Part shown: positions 44,575 to 52,944 of the stretch, in pieces
How the letters are laid out: each line of letters starts with the position of its first letter
Position numbering within the stretch: position 1 is the first letter of the stretch
Source: Trichormus sp. NMC-1
GTDB lineage: Bacteria; Cyanobacteriota; Cyanobacteriia; Cyanobacteriales; Nostocaceae
Direction of reading: 5' to 3'
Assembly (NCBI RefSeq): GCF_001858025.1
Contig: NZ_LZQD01000002.1
Coordinates: 987,453 to 1,051,452 of the forward strand
DNA length: 64,000 nt
The notes under the pieces: generated by a model
What the model was told of the DNA's origin: nothing
Databases searched by the model: none
What the model saw: the letters and a program-made list of their open reading frames with translations, nothing else
Program-made: the position numbers and the translations under genes

Positions 44575-45096
44575 TCAAAGCTCTAGTTCTAGTTGTTGTT
44601 CACTCTCTGCTGTGGGGAATATTTGGGGGAGTTGGTCGATTTGAAAGTACTGGTGAAATTTGGGTGTGACTTGTAATGAGTAAGAACGAGAATCGCTATC
44701 TCGACGTTTGCGAATAAAACCCAATTCGACAAGTTCGGGAACGTGTTGATATACTCCTGAACCGCGTAAGTTAATTAAATCAGTTTGGAGTATGGGACTA
44801 TGGAGAGCGATCGCAGCTAAAGTCCGTAAAGCGCCTACACCTAATTCTACAGGTATCAAAGTTTGTACTAAATCATGAAAATCTGACCGCACTTGCAAAC
44901 TGTAGCCATCGGAGGTTTCTAAAACTTCCAAAGCACTATCTCGACGGGCATAATTATCCATGAGTTCAATTATGCCTTCTTCGGCTGTAGAGCGATCGCA
45001 CGCGGCATACTCGGCAATTTCACTCAAGGACAAGGGTTTACCCTTTAAATAGAGAATTGCTTCTATTTTGATCGCTATAGATATATTTTTAGGCAT
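44575..45096 (-). CDS. scpB: Segregation and condensation protein ScpB
   Basis: 173 residues, two winged-helix domains. The start SIAIKIEAILYLKGKPLSLSEIAEYAACDRSTAEEGIIELMDNYARRDSALEVLETSDGYSLQVRSDF is typical. The second domain (about 90-160) has LRTLAAIALHSPILQTDLINLRGSGVYQHVPELVELGFIRKRRDSDSRSYSLQVTPKF. It forms the kleisin complex with ScpA and SMC for chromosome condensation and segregation. scpA is not in the window. The C-terminus ends in a short Glu/Leu tail. Confidence 0.93.
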   Translation of the reverse strand: MPKNISIAIKIEAILYLKGKPLSLSEIAEYAACDRSTAEEGIIELMDNYARRDSALEVLETSDGYSLQVRSDFHDLVQTLIPVELGVGALRTLAAIALHSPILQTDLINLRGSGVYQHVPELVELGFIRKRRDSDSRSYSLQVTPKFHQYFQIDQLPQIFPTAESEQQLELEL

Positions 45097-45129
45097 TTTT
45101 AACCAAGAGTTAGTGGGCAGAGGTAGGGT

Positions 45130-45255
45130 GCAGCGGGCAGGAGGCAGGGTGCAGCGGGCAGGAGGCAGGGTGCAGGGAGAAAAAGGGTTTTACTCTACTT
45201 AATTGCTGATCAAACAAACTCTCCGCGTCCCCGCGTCCCACTGTCTCCGCGTCTT
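45130..45255. repeat. Tandem 21-bp and C-rich heptamer repeats upstream of scpB
   Basis: About two copies of GCAGCGGGCAGGAGGCAGGGT at 45130-45175, then TCCCCGCGTC-type heptamers to about 45255, like the array after ribD. They occupy most of the 196-bp gap between scpB and ispD. Confidence 0.8.
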
Positions 45256-45292
45256 CCCCTCCCCCCATCTCCCCATCTTTCCATCTCCTCTA

Positions 45293-45982
45293 CTACCTAT
45301 TACTGAGGATAAATTCAGCGATCGCTAAATCTTGGGGAGTGGTAACTTTTAAATTAGTCTCCTCTCCTGGTACTATATGCACTTCAATACCGCATTTTTC
45401 AAACAAAGCCGCATCATCCGTGACTTCCCAACCTTGACGTACACCCTCAGCATGACATTGTTTTAACAACTCAACATCAAAACCTTGGGGAGTTTGAGCC
45501 GCCCAAAGTTGACTTCGCTCTGGTGTACTTTGAATTATGCCACTTTCATCCACAACTTTAATTGTGTCTTTGACAGGTACAGCAGCAATTAACCCAGGAT
45601 AATGGCGAATAGCGTCAGCACAAGCATTGAGTAAATCGGGTGTAGCTAGACAACGAGCGCCATCATGAATTAATACTTGTTTAGCATCTGCTGGTAATGC
45701 CAGCAAGCCATTATGTACTGACTCTTGCCGAGTGGAACCACCAGCAATTAACTTTATGGGTTTAGTTAGTTTTAAATCAGCCATAATTGCTTTTAAGTCT
45801 TGCCAGTCATGAGGTTGGGAAATAATTCCTATCCAACTAATAGAGCTTGCTGCTTCTGCGGCCAGTAGAGTCCAGGCAATAATCGGTTGTGAGCGTAACT
45901 GTAGTAAAAGTTTATTGCGATTAGCACCCATTCGTTTGCCGGTGCCAGCAGATGGAATTAGTAAATACACAAATTTCCTCAA
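45293..45982 (-). CDS. ispD: 2-C-methyl-D-erythritol 4-phosphate cytidylyltransferase IspD
   Basis: 229 residues. The CTP-binding PSAGTGKRMGANRNKLLLQLRSQPIIAWTL (residues about 11-40), the DGARCLATPDLL motif, VPVKDTIKVVDESG, the PERSQLWAAQTPQGF motif and the VTDDAALFE/GEETNLKVTTPQDLAIAE ending are all present. The enzyme makes CDP-ME from MEP and CTP in the MEP pathway. It lies divergent from the GT9 gene. Confidence 0.95.
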   Translation of the reverse strand: MRKFVYLLIPSAGTGKRMGANRNKLLLQLRSQPIIAWTLLAAEAASSISWIGIISQPHDWQDLKAIMADLKLTKPIKLIAGGSTRQESVHNGLLALPADAKQVLIHDGARCLATPDLLNACADAIRHYPGLIAAVPVKDTIKVVDESGIIQSTPERSQLWAAQTPQGFDVELLKQCHAEGVRQGWEVTDDAALFEKCGIEVHIVPGEETNLKVTTPQDLAIAEFILSNR

Positions 45983-46013
45983 TTTTTAAACTGGGGACTA
46001 GAGAGAAATCAAT

Positions 46014-46060
46014 TCAAATTTCAAATTTCAAATTTCAAATTTCAAATTTCAAATTTCAAA
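46014..46060. repeat. Heptamer repeat (TCAAATT)n
   Basis: About seven perfect copies of TCAAATT between the divergent ispD and GT9 genes. Confidence 0.9.
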
Positions 46061-46197
46061 ATTAAAGCCAACTCCTGCCTCATGGGGACTGCTTTTGGTA
46101 AGAGATTAACCAATTAGGAATTATGAATTACGAATTATCAATTATCCATTACCTATATTCCCCTAAAATAAGGAGCGAGTAAGCTTCCATAAATATT

Positions 46198-47181
46198 ATG
46201 CGTGTAGTAGCCCTTGTACCTGGCTCAATTGGCAACCAGATTCTCTTTTTTGCCACATTAGATAGCCTGAAGCGTTATTACCCGAACGCTCAGATAGATG
46301 TCATTGTGGAACCCCGGTCAAAGGCTGCCTACCGAGTGAGCAAGTCAGTTCATGAGGTATTGACCTTTGATTACAAAGATCGTAATAGTCTAGCAGATTG
46401 GGGTAACTTGGTTGGCACAATACGCGATCGCGAATATGATGTCGCCATTGCTGTTGGACAAAGCTGGTTAGTAAGTTTGTTTCTCTGGTTAACGGGAATT
46501 CCCACACGTATTGGCTACAAAGGCAAGGGTGCTGGTTTTCTCACCAACACAATATCAATGAACACATCCCAATATGTGGCAGCGATGTATCATGACCTGT
46601 TGCAACCTTTGGGAATTGACACACCTTGTCCAGAGTTAGCAGTAAATGTACCCAAATCAGATATTGAATGGGCGCAACATGAGCAAAAACGCCTAGGGAT
46701 ACATGAAACAGGTTACATCCTGATCTATGGTGGTTCTGGCCAGTTGTCCCAAATAGATAATTCAGATACAAGCTATCCTGTAGCAAGTTGGCAGCAAATT
46801 ATTCAAGATTGCCAACAAAAACAGCCACAGTTACCAGTAGTGGTGATTAAAGAGGCTGACGATGATAAATTTGTGCGTTCACCAAAACTGGGCGTAACGC
46901 CATTGCTTTTAGAATCTTGTCCAGATATCAAGGTTACTTGCCCCGATAATATTGGCAAATTGACTGCCATAATTGGCGGAGCGAGTTTAATGATGTCTAT
47001 CGATAGCGCACCACTACAACTAAGTGTAGCTGTTCAAACCTATACTATTGCTCTACTGGGTGCTATCAATTCCATACATTTGTTACCAAAAAGTGATAAA
47101 TTTCTGGCGATTCAATCCCCTACTGGTAAAACAGCCGATATTCCACCTGCAACTGTGTTAGAAAAAATCTGGGGTGGTTGA
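46198..47181 (+). CDS. Glycosyltransferase family 9 protein (heptosyltransferase-like)
   Basis: 327 residues of the GT9 family: MRVVALVPGSIGNQILFFATLDSLKRYYPNAQIDVIVEPRS at the N-terminus, FLWLTGIPTRIGYKGKG near 100-120, the GYILIYGGSGQLSQ segment (about 180) and the acceptor-side GKLTAIIGGASLMMSIDSAPLQLSVAVQTYTIALLGAIN ending. GT9 enzymes usually add heptose to lipopolysaccharide; cyanobacteria lack typical heptose, so another sugar is more likely. It is cytosolic and membrane-associated. Confidence 0.88.
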   Translation: MRVVALVPGSIGNQILFFATLDSLKRYYPNAQIDVIVEPRSKAAYRVSKSVHEVLTFDYKDRNSLADWGNLVGTIRDREYDVAIAVGQSWLVSLFLWLTGIPTRIGYKGKGAGFLTNTISMNTSQYVAAMYHDLLQPLGIDTPCPELAVNVPKSDIEWAQHEQKRLGIHETGYILIYGGSGQLSQIDNSDTSYPVASWQQIIQDCQQKQPQLPVVVIKEADDDKFVRSPKLGVTPLLLESCPDIKVTCPDNIGKLTAIIGGASLMMSIDSAPLQLSVAVQTYTIALLGAINSIHLLPKSDKFLAIQSPTGKTADIPPATVLEKIWGG

Positions 47182-47479
47182 ATACCAAGTTTAGATTTTA
47201 GATTTTAGATTTTAGATTTTGGATTCAATTACAACAAGCACTTCCCGGTGTTATGAGGTACAAGAACCCAACCCCCTAAGAGCAAGCGATGAGGGGGCTA
47301 TGATGTAATTCATAAGAGCGGAAACCGCTGTAAAAATCTAAAATCCAAAATTTTTATCATCTATTTCCTACTCTGAATCTCATTAGCGTAAGTAGCCATC
47401 ATGAACTGCGTACACCAGGACACATGAAAAACTTATTATTCCCCTCATCGCTTGCGGGGAGGGGTTAGATAGTGAAATA
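47182..47479. other. Gap with AT repeat and separated 15-bp inverted repeat
   Basis: About 298 bp between the GT9 gene and the GH15-like remnant. It holds a TTTTAGATT repeat (about 47193-47220). GCAAGCGATGAGGGG (47282-47296) is matched in reverse by CCCCTCATCGCTTGC (47441-47455), an inverted repeat with 144 bp between arms. The arms resemble C-rich dispersed repeats also near 51585 and 60625. Confidence 0.6.
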
Positions 47480-47650
47480 ATGCTTTCCGAAATGACATCA
47501 GGAGAAAGAAATTTTGCTTTGCTAGTTGAACATTTGCTAAATAAAATTGAAGCCCCAGAATATCGCCAAGTTAATGTAGAAGCATTGATGGAATTAGCCG
47601 CCATAGTCGCTAATAACCCCAGCTTGCAAATTGAAGAATATATAGTTTTA
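47480..47650 (+). pseudogene. Fragment of a GH15-like (phosphorylase kinase-type) gene
   Basis: The frame MLSEMTSGERNFALLVEHLLNKIEAPEYRQVNVEALMELAAIVANNPSLQIEEYIVL (47480 to about 47650) resembles, from memory, an internal part of large cyanobacterial GH15/phosphorylase-kinase-alpha-like proteins (roughly 1000 residues). The rest of that gene is not here. After about 47650 the frame continues only because it runs antisense to the crr6 3' end. This is likely a remnant left by deletion, but the match could not be checked. Confidence 0.5.
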
Positions 47651-47661
47651 GGTAAGCACTA

Positions 47662-48150
47662 TTACAAATTAGTTTTTTCAATCATCTCAAAGAAAGCATC
47701 ATCTAACTCATAACCTAGAATTTGTGCTAGAGACTTGAGCCGAAATGGAGTCGGGATACCTTGCTCTTTTAGCCAAGCACTTAAAATAAAGATTTTGTGC
47801 ATCAAAAAGATTTCTAAGGCTTCAGGGTTGTACTGTATGCCTTCTTTAGAACTGAACTGATGGGGTACTAACATAGCAGCGTAACGGGCTAATTCTCCCC
47901 CTTTCCAATCTAATAAGAATGGTAACCAGGGATACTTAGCATCGAGCCGCACAAACCACAGGCGCACTTCGGGAATTTCTGAAAGCTCCCTTGGATCATT
48001 TTTTTCCCGTGCGTAGTTAATCTCAAAGGAAAGTAGCTGTTCATTAGATGTAATAGTTTTGTCTTGTATTAGTGGTTCAATCACCGTTAATGCAGGTGAC
48101 AAATCCAGATTGTTAATGAAGTCGTTATTGAGGCTGATTGTGATTGTCAT
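47662..48150 (-). CDS. crr6: CRR6-family NDH-1 (NdhI) maturation factor
   Basis: 162 residues. It shows the CRR6 signature IPEVRLWFVRLDAKYPWLPFLLDWKGGELARYAAMLVPHQFSSKEGIQYNPEALEIFLMHKIFILSAWLKEQGIP, seen in cyanobacterial and chloroplast CRR6. In plastids CRR6 helps assemble NdhI into the NADH dehydrogenase-like complex; the cyanobacterial protein probably helps NDH-1 maturation. It is a soluble protein and the length is normal. Its 3' end overlaps the GH15 remnant frame. Confidence 0.88.
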   Translation of the reverse strand: MTITISLNNDFINNLDLSPALTVIEPLIQDKTITSNEQLLSFEINYAREKNDPRELSEIPEVRLWFVRLDAKYPWLPFLLDWKGGELARYAAMLVPHQFSSKEGIQYNPEALEIFLMHKIFILSAWLKEQGIPTPFRLKSLAQILGYELDDAFFEMIEKTNL

Positions 48151-48202
48151 TGACTGATTAACCGCTTTTTTGATCGCTCAACAGTAGAATCGAGAATCCA
48201 CA

Positions 48203-48242
48203 TTGACATACTCCCACGCCTTTAGGCTGGTGAGTATGTCAA
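48203..48242. repeat. Inverted repeat resembling an IS200/IS605-type end
   Basis: TTGACATACTC (48203-48213) pairs with GAGTATGTCAA (48232-48242), with inner CCACGCC and GGCTGG near-pairing. GACATACTCCCACGCC words are frequent in IS605-type transposon ends of cyanobacteria. No transposase is present. As it lies just after the beta-helix gene stop (minus), it may also work as a terminator. Confidence 0.45.
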
Positions 48243-48245
48243 GAA

Positions 48246-49916
48246 TTAATTCAAGGGTTGAATAATTGCTCTTAAACCTTTACTACTCAAAATTTGAACC
48301 ATTTCACTGGCGTTATTTTGACTACTAAAAACGCCTACTTGCATCACCCTGCTACCTTGCCAGGTTTTGGAAAAAGCATCAGGGGCTACGGAAAGCACTA
48401 CTTCCCGCTGTTGGTTATTTGTAACTGGAACTATGACACGATAACGTACACCCCTGGGAGTAGTTGTATAAAGTTTGGGTGCTGATATTATTACTGAATT
48501 GTTAGGGAGAGATGCTTGAGGTGCAGTAAACTCAATCACTCCCGGCTCAATTTGCACATAATTTAACTGCCGTGTCTCTGGTTGTTCTCCAGGGGTAGTT
48601 AGCTGGGAATTGTTGCTGGGGAAAGAAGTCTGCACATTAGCTGGTATTGGTGATAGTTGACCATTTTGGGAAGTAGTTCTGCGACTGGGCAATATAGCTA
48701 AATACTGGTTGGGAGTTTTGGGAATTGTGGGGGCAGCAAAAACAATTTCTCTGCCTTGAGGTATTTCCTGTATTGAGACAGAATCAGGTGGAAACTTTCT
48801 GGCTATAGGGGCCGTTCTGGCGTTAAAATCTACATTGCCAATGATGCGGTTTTTGGCTAGGTTGTTGCCTGGGGCAGAGATTAACTGCTTGGCAGCTTTA
48901 GCATTAATATCATAGCGACCATTATCCCGAAATTCATTTCCACCTGGTTCTGTGAAATTACCTAAGTCTGGTGTAGCTTGGGCAATTATAACCAACCCAT
49001 CTTCTTGACTGCCTGCAATTAAATTATTCCGCAAAGTCGGGCGGGTATTTGCTTGTGCAATAATTCCTGATCTGTTGTTCAGAATTTGATTTCTGATAAT
49101 TACAGGAGCAGCATTCTGGGCAATGTTAATGCCAAAACCAGTTTGTTGAAAGATATTTTCCAGGACTTGAGGACGGGAATTACCAGTCACAGTGATGCCA
49201 TTAGCGCCATTGCGGTAAAAATAATTGTTGCTAATAGTCGGTGTAGCATTGCCTGTGACGGAAATCCCATCTTGGGTATTAGCAGTGAATGTATTTTCCT
49301 GAACTAGGAGATTGGTTGATTCTAACCATAAACCATATCCACGGCTATTGGTGTTTGTGACTGTAACTCCAGTTAAACTTGTTTGGTTAGCACCAACAAT
49401 GGTAACGTTTTGACCACCAAAGCTACGACTTAGGTATTCGCCACCGCCAATAATTTTGATATCTCTGCCTTTGTTGCGAATGTCTCCTTGAATGGCTACA
49501 CCTTGTTTGAGGAATAAGGGAAATACTTCTCCGGTTTTTGCACTGTATGTACCCGCAGAGAGGATAATGAGAGTATCCGGCTGGGCTACTTGCAAGGCTT
49601 GGGTAATTGTCTTCCAAGGAGCGCGATCGCTACCATTACCTAGTTTGTCATCTCCAGCACTTGGGTTGACAAACAAGACGTTAACCTGAGAGAGTATTTT
49701 CTCATTGTCCAGTTTCCGTTCTCCTGAGATGGTAATCTGAGCGATGGCACTGCTAAAACTTGTGTTTAAAAGTGCTATACTCACGATTCCTAAAGCAAAG
49801 GTTAAACTCAATATTGAGGCAGGCAAATCTGAATATCTGCCGAGTTGAGGAAAAATAGGCTTTGTGGGCAGGATATCTGCTCTACGGTTATGAAAAAATT
49901 TAAACGGAGGCATCAA
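48246..49916 (-). CDS. Beta-helix (DUF1565-type) protein with C-terminal SPOR-like domain
   Basis: 556 residues. A long N-terminus (about 30) precedes a hydrophobic signal/anchor (about 33-55, LSLTFALGIVSIALLNTSFSS). A right-handed parallel beta-helix follows (about 80-360; FVNPSAGDDKLGNGSDRAPWKTITQALQVAQPDTLIILSAGTYS, then repeats such as VSVTGNATPTISNNYFYRNGANGITVTGNSRPQVLENIF). After a Pro-rich linker, a SPOR-like end (SRVMQVGVFSSQNNASEMVQILSSKGLRAIIQPL) would bind peptidoglycan. It is probably an exported surface or cell-wall protein. DUF1565 proteins are common in cyanobacteria; the role is unknown. Confidence 0.83.
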   Translation of the reverse strand: MMPPFKFFHNRRADILPTKPIFPQLGRYSDLPASILSLTFALGIVSIALLNTSFSSAIAQITISGERKLDNEKILSQVNVLFVNPSAGDDKLGNGSDRAPWKTITQALQVAQPDTLIILSAGTYSAKTGEVFPLFLKQGVAIQGDIRNKGRDIKIIGGGEYLSRSFGGQNVTIVGANQTSLTGVTVTNTNSRGYGLWLESTNLLVQENTFTANTQDGISVTGNATPTISNNYFYRNGANGITVTGNSRPQVLENIFQQTGFGINIAQNAAPVIIRNQILNNRSGIIAQANTRPTLRNNLIAGSQEDGLVIIAQATPDLGNFTEPGGNEFRDNGRYDINAKAAKQLISAPGNNLAKNRIIGNVDFNARTAPIARKFPPDSVSIQEIPQGREIVFAAPTIPKTPNQYLAILPSRRTTSQNGQLSPIPANVQTSFPSNNSQLTTPGEQPETRQLNYVQIEPGVIEFTAPQASLPNNSVIISAPKLYTTTPRGVRYRVIVPVTNNQQREVVLSVAPDAFSKTWQGSRVMQVGVFSSQNNASEMVQILSSKGLRAIIQPLN

Positions 49917-50105
49917 ATTTAACTAACTCCTGTAGAACACACACTGAAGTTTTATACTTTTCATAGGGTAATATGTGGATAATATTACTCATAATTTGAC
50001 CAATTGGCTATTTTTCATGCAATTTACTTAGTAAATATTTAATGATACAAATATTATGAAACAGGCTGGAGGTTTTATGATTGGACTAACAACGGAGTTG
50101 TTGTA

Positions 50106-51149
50106 ATGGTCGAAGCCCACAGCCAAAAACAGCAAGTACAGCAAGTGGTTTACCGCATTTTAGACGCAAACTTAGACCGCGCTCGTGAGGGTCTGAGAAT
50201 TATTGAGGAATGGTGTCGCTTTGGCTTAAATGATGCCCAGTTAGCTGGAGTCTGTAAGCACCTACGTCAAGAGATAGGTAACTGGCATACGGCACAAATG
50301 AGGGCGGCACGAGATACTCCTGGCGATGCTGGTACTGATTTAACTCATCCCCAAGAAGAACAACGAGCTAATATCACATCCTTGTTGCAAGCCAATTTTT
50401 GTCGTGTTCAAGAAGCACTGAGGGTGCTGGAGGAATATGGCAAGCTGTATGACCCGAATATGGGTAGTGCTTTTAAGCAAATGCGCTATCAGGTTTATAC
50501 CCTGGAAAGTAATTTAATGGGTTATCAGCGTCATCACTTATTATGGCGATCGCGCTTATATTTGGTAACTTCTCCGGTAGATAATTTGTTTGAGACTGTG
50601 GAAGCGGCTCTCAAAGGTGGTTTAACGCTGCTACAGTATCGAGAAAAGACGGCTGATGATGTGATTCGTCTGGAAAGAGCCAGAAAACTTAGGCAGTTAT
50701 GTGATGATTACGGGGCTTTATTCATTATCAATGACCGCGTAGATTTGGCTTTGGCTGTCAATGCTGATGGGGTGCATTTGGGACAACAAGATATTCCTAT
50801 TGCTATTGCGCGGCAATTGCTAGGTCCCCAGCGTTTGATAGGACGCTCTACCACAAATCCTCAAGAAATGCAAGGGGCAATTGCGGAAGGTGCGGATTAT
50901 ATTGGTGTGGGGCCAGTATATGAAACGCCGACAAAAGTAGGTAAGGCGGCAACAGGTTTAGAATATGTCAGCTATGCGGCTCAAAATTGTCCAATTCCCT
51001 GGGTGGCAATTGGGGGAATAGATACTAGTAATATTAATGATGTGATTGATGCGGGAGCGCAAAAAGTGGCTGTGGTGCGATCGCTCATGCAAGCTGAACA
51101 ACCGACTTTAGTCACACAGTATTTTATATCCCAACTTTATCGGAAGTAG
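50106..51149 (+). CDS. thiE: Thiamine phosphate synthase, long cyanobacterial form
   Basis: 347 residues. The N-terminal half (about 1-140, RILDANLDRAREGLRIIEEWCRFGL, EALRVLEEYGKLYDPNMGSAFKQMRYQVYTLE) is the helical domain found on cyanobacterial ThiE. The C-terminal TIM barrel (about 148-347) has LYLVTSP, LLQYREK, FIINDRVDLALAVNADGVHLGQQDIP, RSTTNPQEM and ADYIGVGPVYETPTK. It couples HMP-PP to the thiazole phosphate to form thiamine phosphate. The start at 50106 follows GTTGTTGTA; a possible ribosome binding site (GGAG) lies 12 bp upstream. No TPP riboswitch seen. thiS follows 81 bp downstream. Confidence 0.95.
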   Translation: MVEAHSQKQQVQQVVYRILDANLDRAREGLRIIEEWCRFGLNDAQLAGVCKHLRQEIGNWHTAQMRAARDTPGDAGTDLTHPQEEQRANITSLLQANFCRVQEALRVLEEYGKLYDPNMGSAFKQMRYQVYTLESNLMGYQRHHLLWRSRLYLVTSPVDNLFETVEAALKGGLTLLQYREKTADDVIRLERARKLRQLCDDYGALFIINDRVDLALAVNADGVHLGQQDIPIAIARQLLGPQRLIGRSTTNPQEMQGAIAEGADYIGVGPVYETPTKVGKAATGLEYVSYAAQNCPIPWVAIGGIDTSNINDVIDAGAQKVAVVRSLMQAEQPTLVTQYFISQLYRK

Positions 51150-51155
51150 AAAAGA

Positions 51156-51184
51156 AGGTGACAGGTGACAGGTGACAGGTGACA
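51156..51184. repeat. Heptamer repeat (AGGTGAC)x4
   Basis: Four copies of AGGTGAC between thiE and thiS. Confidence 0.9.
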
Positions 51185-51230
51185 GTACTGTAGGGGCGGG
51201 GTTTCCCCGCCCAATTACCAATTACGAATT

Positions 51231-51443
51231 ATGAATTCTAAAGTTATTTTGCAAGTAAATGGAGAAACACAAAGTTGTTTATCCGAAATGTCTTTACCTG
51301 AGTTACTTCAGCAGTTGGGTTTTAATCCTCGGTTGGTGGCGGTAGAATACAATGGTGAAATATTACACCGTCAGTTTTGGTCAGAGACTAAAATTGAAAA
51401 TGGCGATCGCTTGGAAGTAGTTACAATCGTTGGTGGTGGTTAA
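51231..51443 (+). CDS. thiS: Sulfur carrier protein ThiS
   Basis: 70 residues, ubiquitin-like fold, with the required C-terminal Gly-Gly (VVTIVGGG). The start VILQVNGETQSCLSEMSLPELLQQLGFNPRLVAVEYNGEILHRQFW and NGDRLEVVTIVGGG are typical. It carries sulfur for the thiazole ring of thiamine. It lies 81 bp after thiE and is probably in the same operon; thiG/thiO are not in the window. Confidence 0.95.
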   Translation: MNSKVILQVNGETQSCLSEMSLPELLQQLGFNPRLVAVEYNGEILHRQFWSETKIENGDRLEVVTIVGGG

Positions 51444-51584
51444 TCAGTTATCAGTTGTAGGGGTTTAGCAGCTAACATTGGTGTCAACTTAACGTAAAAG
51501 ACTCTTCATTGACGTTATATCCAACTTACTCAATGACCAATCAATCCAGAATCACCCCACCCCCGTTTTACTAACGTAAAACTT

Positions 51585-51608
51585 CCCCTCCCCTCAAGAG
51601 GGGAGGGG
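51585..51608. terminator. C-rich hairpin downstream of thiS
   Basis: CCCCTCCCCT-CAAG-AGGGGAGGGG, 10-bp perfect stem, about 140 bp after thiS. It is followed by ACTAAGGGGTGGGG, not a T tract; it is a dispersed repeat that could terminate or insulate transcription. Confidence 0.4.
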
Positions 51609-51705
51609 ACTAAGGGGTGGGGTAGAACGGCTGTGGGAAAACGGTTTGAGCTTAAGTTGATACTCATGAGTAATGCGCTTTACCCTTACTTAATGAGTTA
51701 TCAAT

Positions 51706-52944
51706 TTACTGCTGCAACAAACAAGAATAACGAGATTCAGGTGCATATAGCCAACGGTGATAGGTTTTGCGTTTAGCTAGTTCTTGTCCTTGACGACCAA
51801 GTTTTTCCCGTAGTTGTTTGTCTTGACACAAACGCTTAAAGGCTTGTAAAACTTCATAGCCTGAATCTGGATTTACCAACAGTCCATTCTCTTCATGGTG
51901 AACTGTGTCTAAAATACTCCCTAAGCGAGAAGCAATTACAGGTTTACCAAAGTATTCTGCTTCTAAATAAACCATGCCAAAATTATCTATGTTTTTAGCT
52001 TTTTCTGACTCTATAGTTAGCATGGCGAAAATGTCGCAGGCTGCATAATAACTGGCTAATTCACGTTCGGCTACATAGCCAGCAAAGTGTACTCTTTTAT
52101 CTACTCGCAAACGCTGGGATAGATTTTTTAGCTGTGGTTCACATGGACCTTCACCGCAAATGATGTAGTGAACATCTACACCAATAGTTAATAGTAAGGG
52201 GATGTTATCTATTACTCGGTCGAAATTTTTATGCTTGAGAAATTTACCGACTGAGAGAATCACAATTGCGGTTTCGGGAATGTTGTAAACTTGACGTAAG
52301 CGGACACGTAATTCTTCGAGATGACTAGGACTGGTGGGAGTACCAAATTTTTCTGGTCTGACTACTGGGTTAATGACGTGGGTAGGAGTATCTACACGAA
52401 ATTTAGTTCTTAAAGTATCTCTGATATGGGAACTGTGACATACAATTCCTGCTGCCCGTTTTAGGGTAATTTTAAATAGCCATCTCCACAAAGGATTAGG
52501 TGTAATACTAACCAAATCATTACCGTGGAGATAGATAAAAAATCGAATGGGTAAGATATAACTGAGTATTAACAAGGCTAGAAAATCTTCACCATGACAC
52601 CATTCAATGTAGCGGTAACGATAGCGGAAATATAGCTTAATGGCTAGTAATAATGAGCAAATAATATTAAAAAAAGACTTGAATATCTTGCTCAATACAT
52701 TACCACAGCAGAAACTAAAGTATGGCCAGCGATAAACTGGAAAATTTTGCGCTTTGTCAAATATTTTATCTCCTGAACAACCAGCGGCTAATACAATCAC
52801 TCTGTCTGGATCTTGCAAACAGCGATTATATACATATTCTCCAATTACAGCCTCTTGCGGACGGAAGATGCGGGAGATAACTAGGATATCTGGATAAGTT
52901 GTATTGTCCCTAAATTGTGTCCCTATTTGTGAAATATGTTCCAT
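51706..52944 (-). CDS. Glycosyltransferase family 4 protein
   Basis: 412 residues, GT-B fold of GT4. The C-terminal donor domain (about 230-400) has the nucleotide-sugar loop ILSVGKFLKHKNFDRVIDNIPLLLTIGVDVHYIICGEGP, the HFAGYVAERELASYYAACDIFAMLTIESEKAKNIDNFGMVYLEAEYFGKPVIASRLGS segment with the EX7E-like E...E pair, and DTVHHEENGLLVNPDSG. The N-terminal acceptor domain (about 1-200) is variable. It probably builds an exopolysaccharide or glycolipid. It is cytosolic and membrane-associated. No sugar-pathway neighbours are present, so the substrate is unknown. Confidence 0.85.
   Translation of the reverse strand: MEHISQIGTQFRDNTTYPDILVISRIFRPQEAVIGEYVYNRCLQDPDRVIVLAAGCSGDKIFDKAQNFPVYRWPYFSFCCGNVLSKIFKSFFNIICSLLLAIKLYFRYRYRYIEWCHGEDFLALLILSYILPIRFFIYLHGNDLVSITPNPLWRWLFKITLKRAAGIVCHSSHIRDTLRTKFRVDTPTHVINPVVRPEKFGTPTSPSHLEELRVRLRQVYNIPETAIVILSVGKFLKHKNFDRVIDNIPLLLTIGVDVHYIICGEGPCEPQLKNLSQRLRVDKRVHFAGYVAERELASYYAACDIFAMLTIESEKAKNIDNFGMVYLEAEYFGKPVIASRLGSILDTVHHEENGLLVNPDSGYEVLQAFKRLCQDKQLREKLGRQGQELAKRKTYHRWLYAPESRYSCLLQQ

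Noticed and set aside
49917..50105. TPP riboswitch upstream of thiE
   Set aside because: I looked for the conserved CTGAGA and the ACCTGATCTGG-type core; neither is present.
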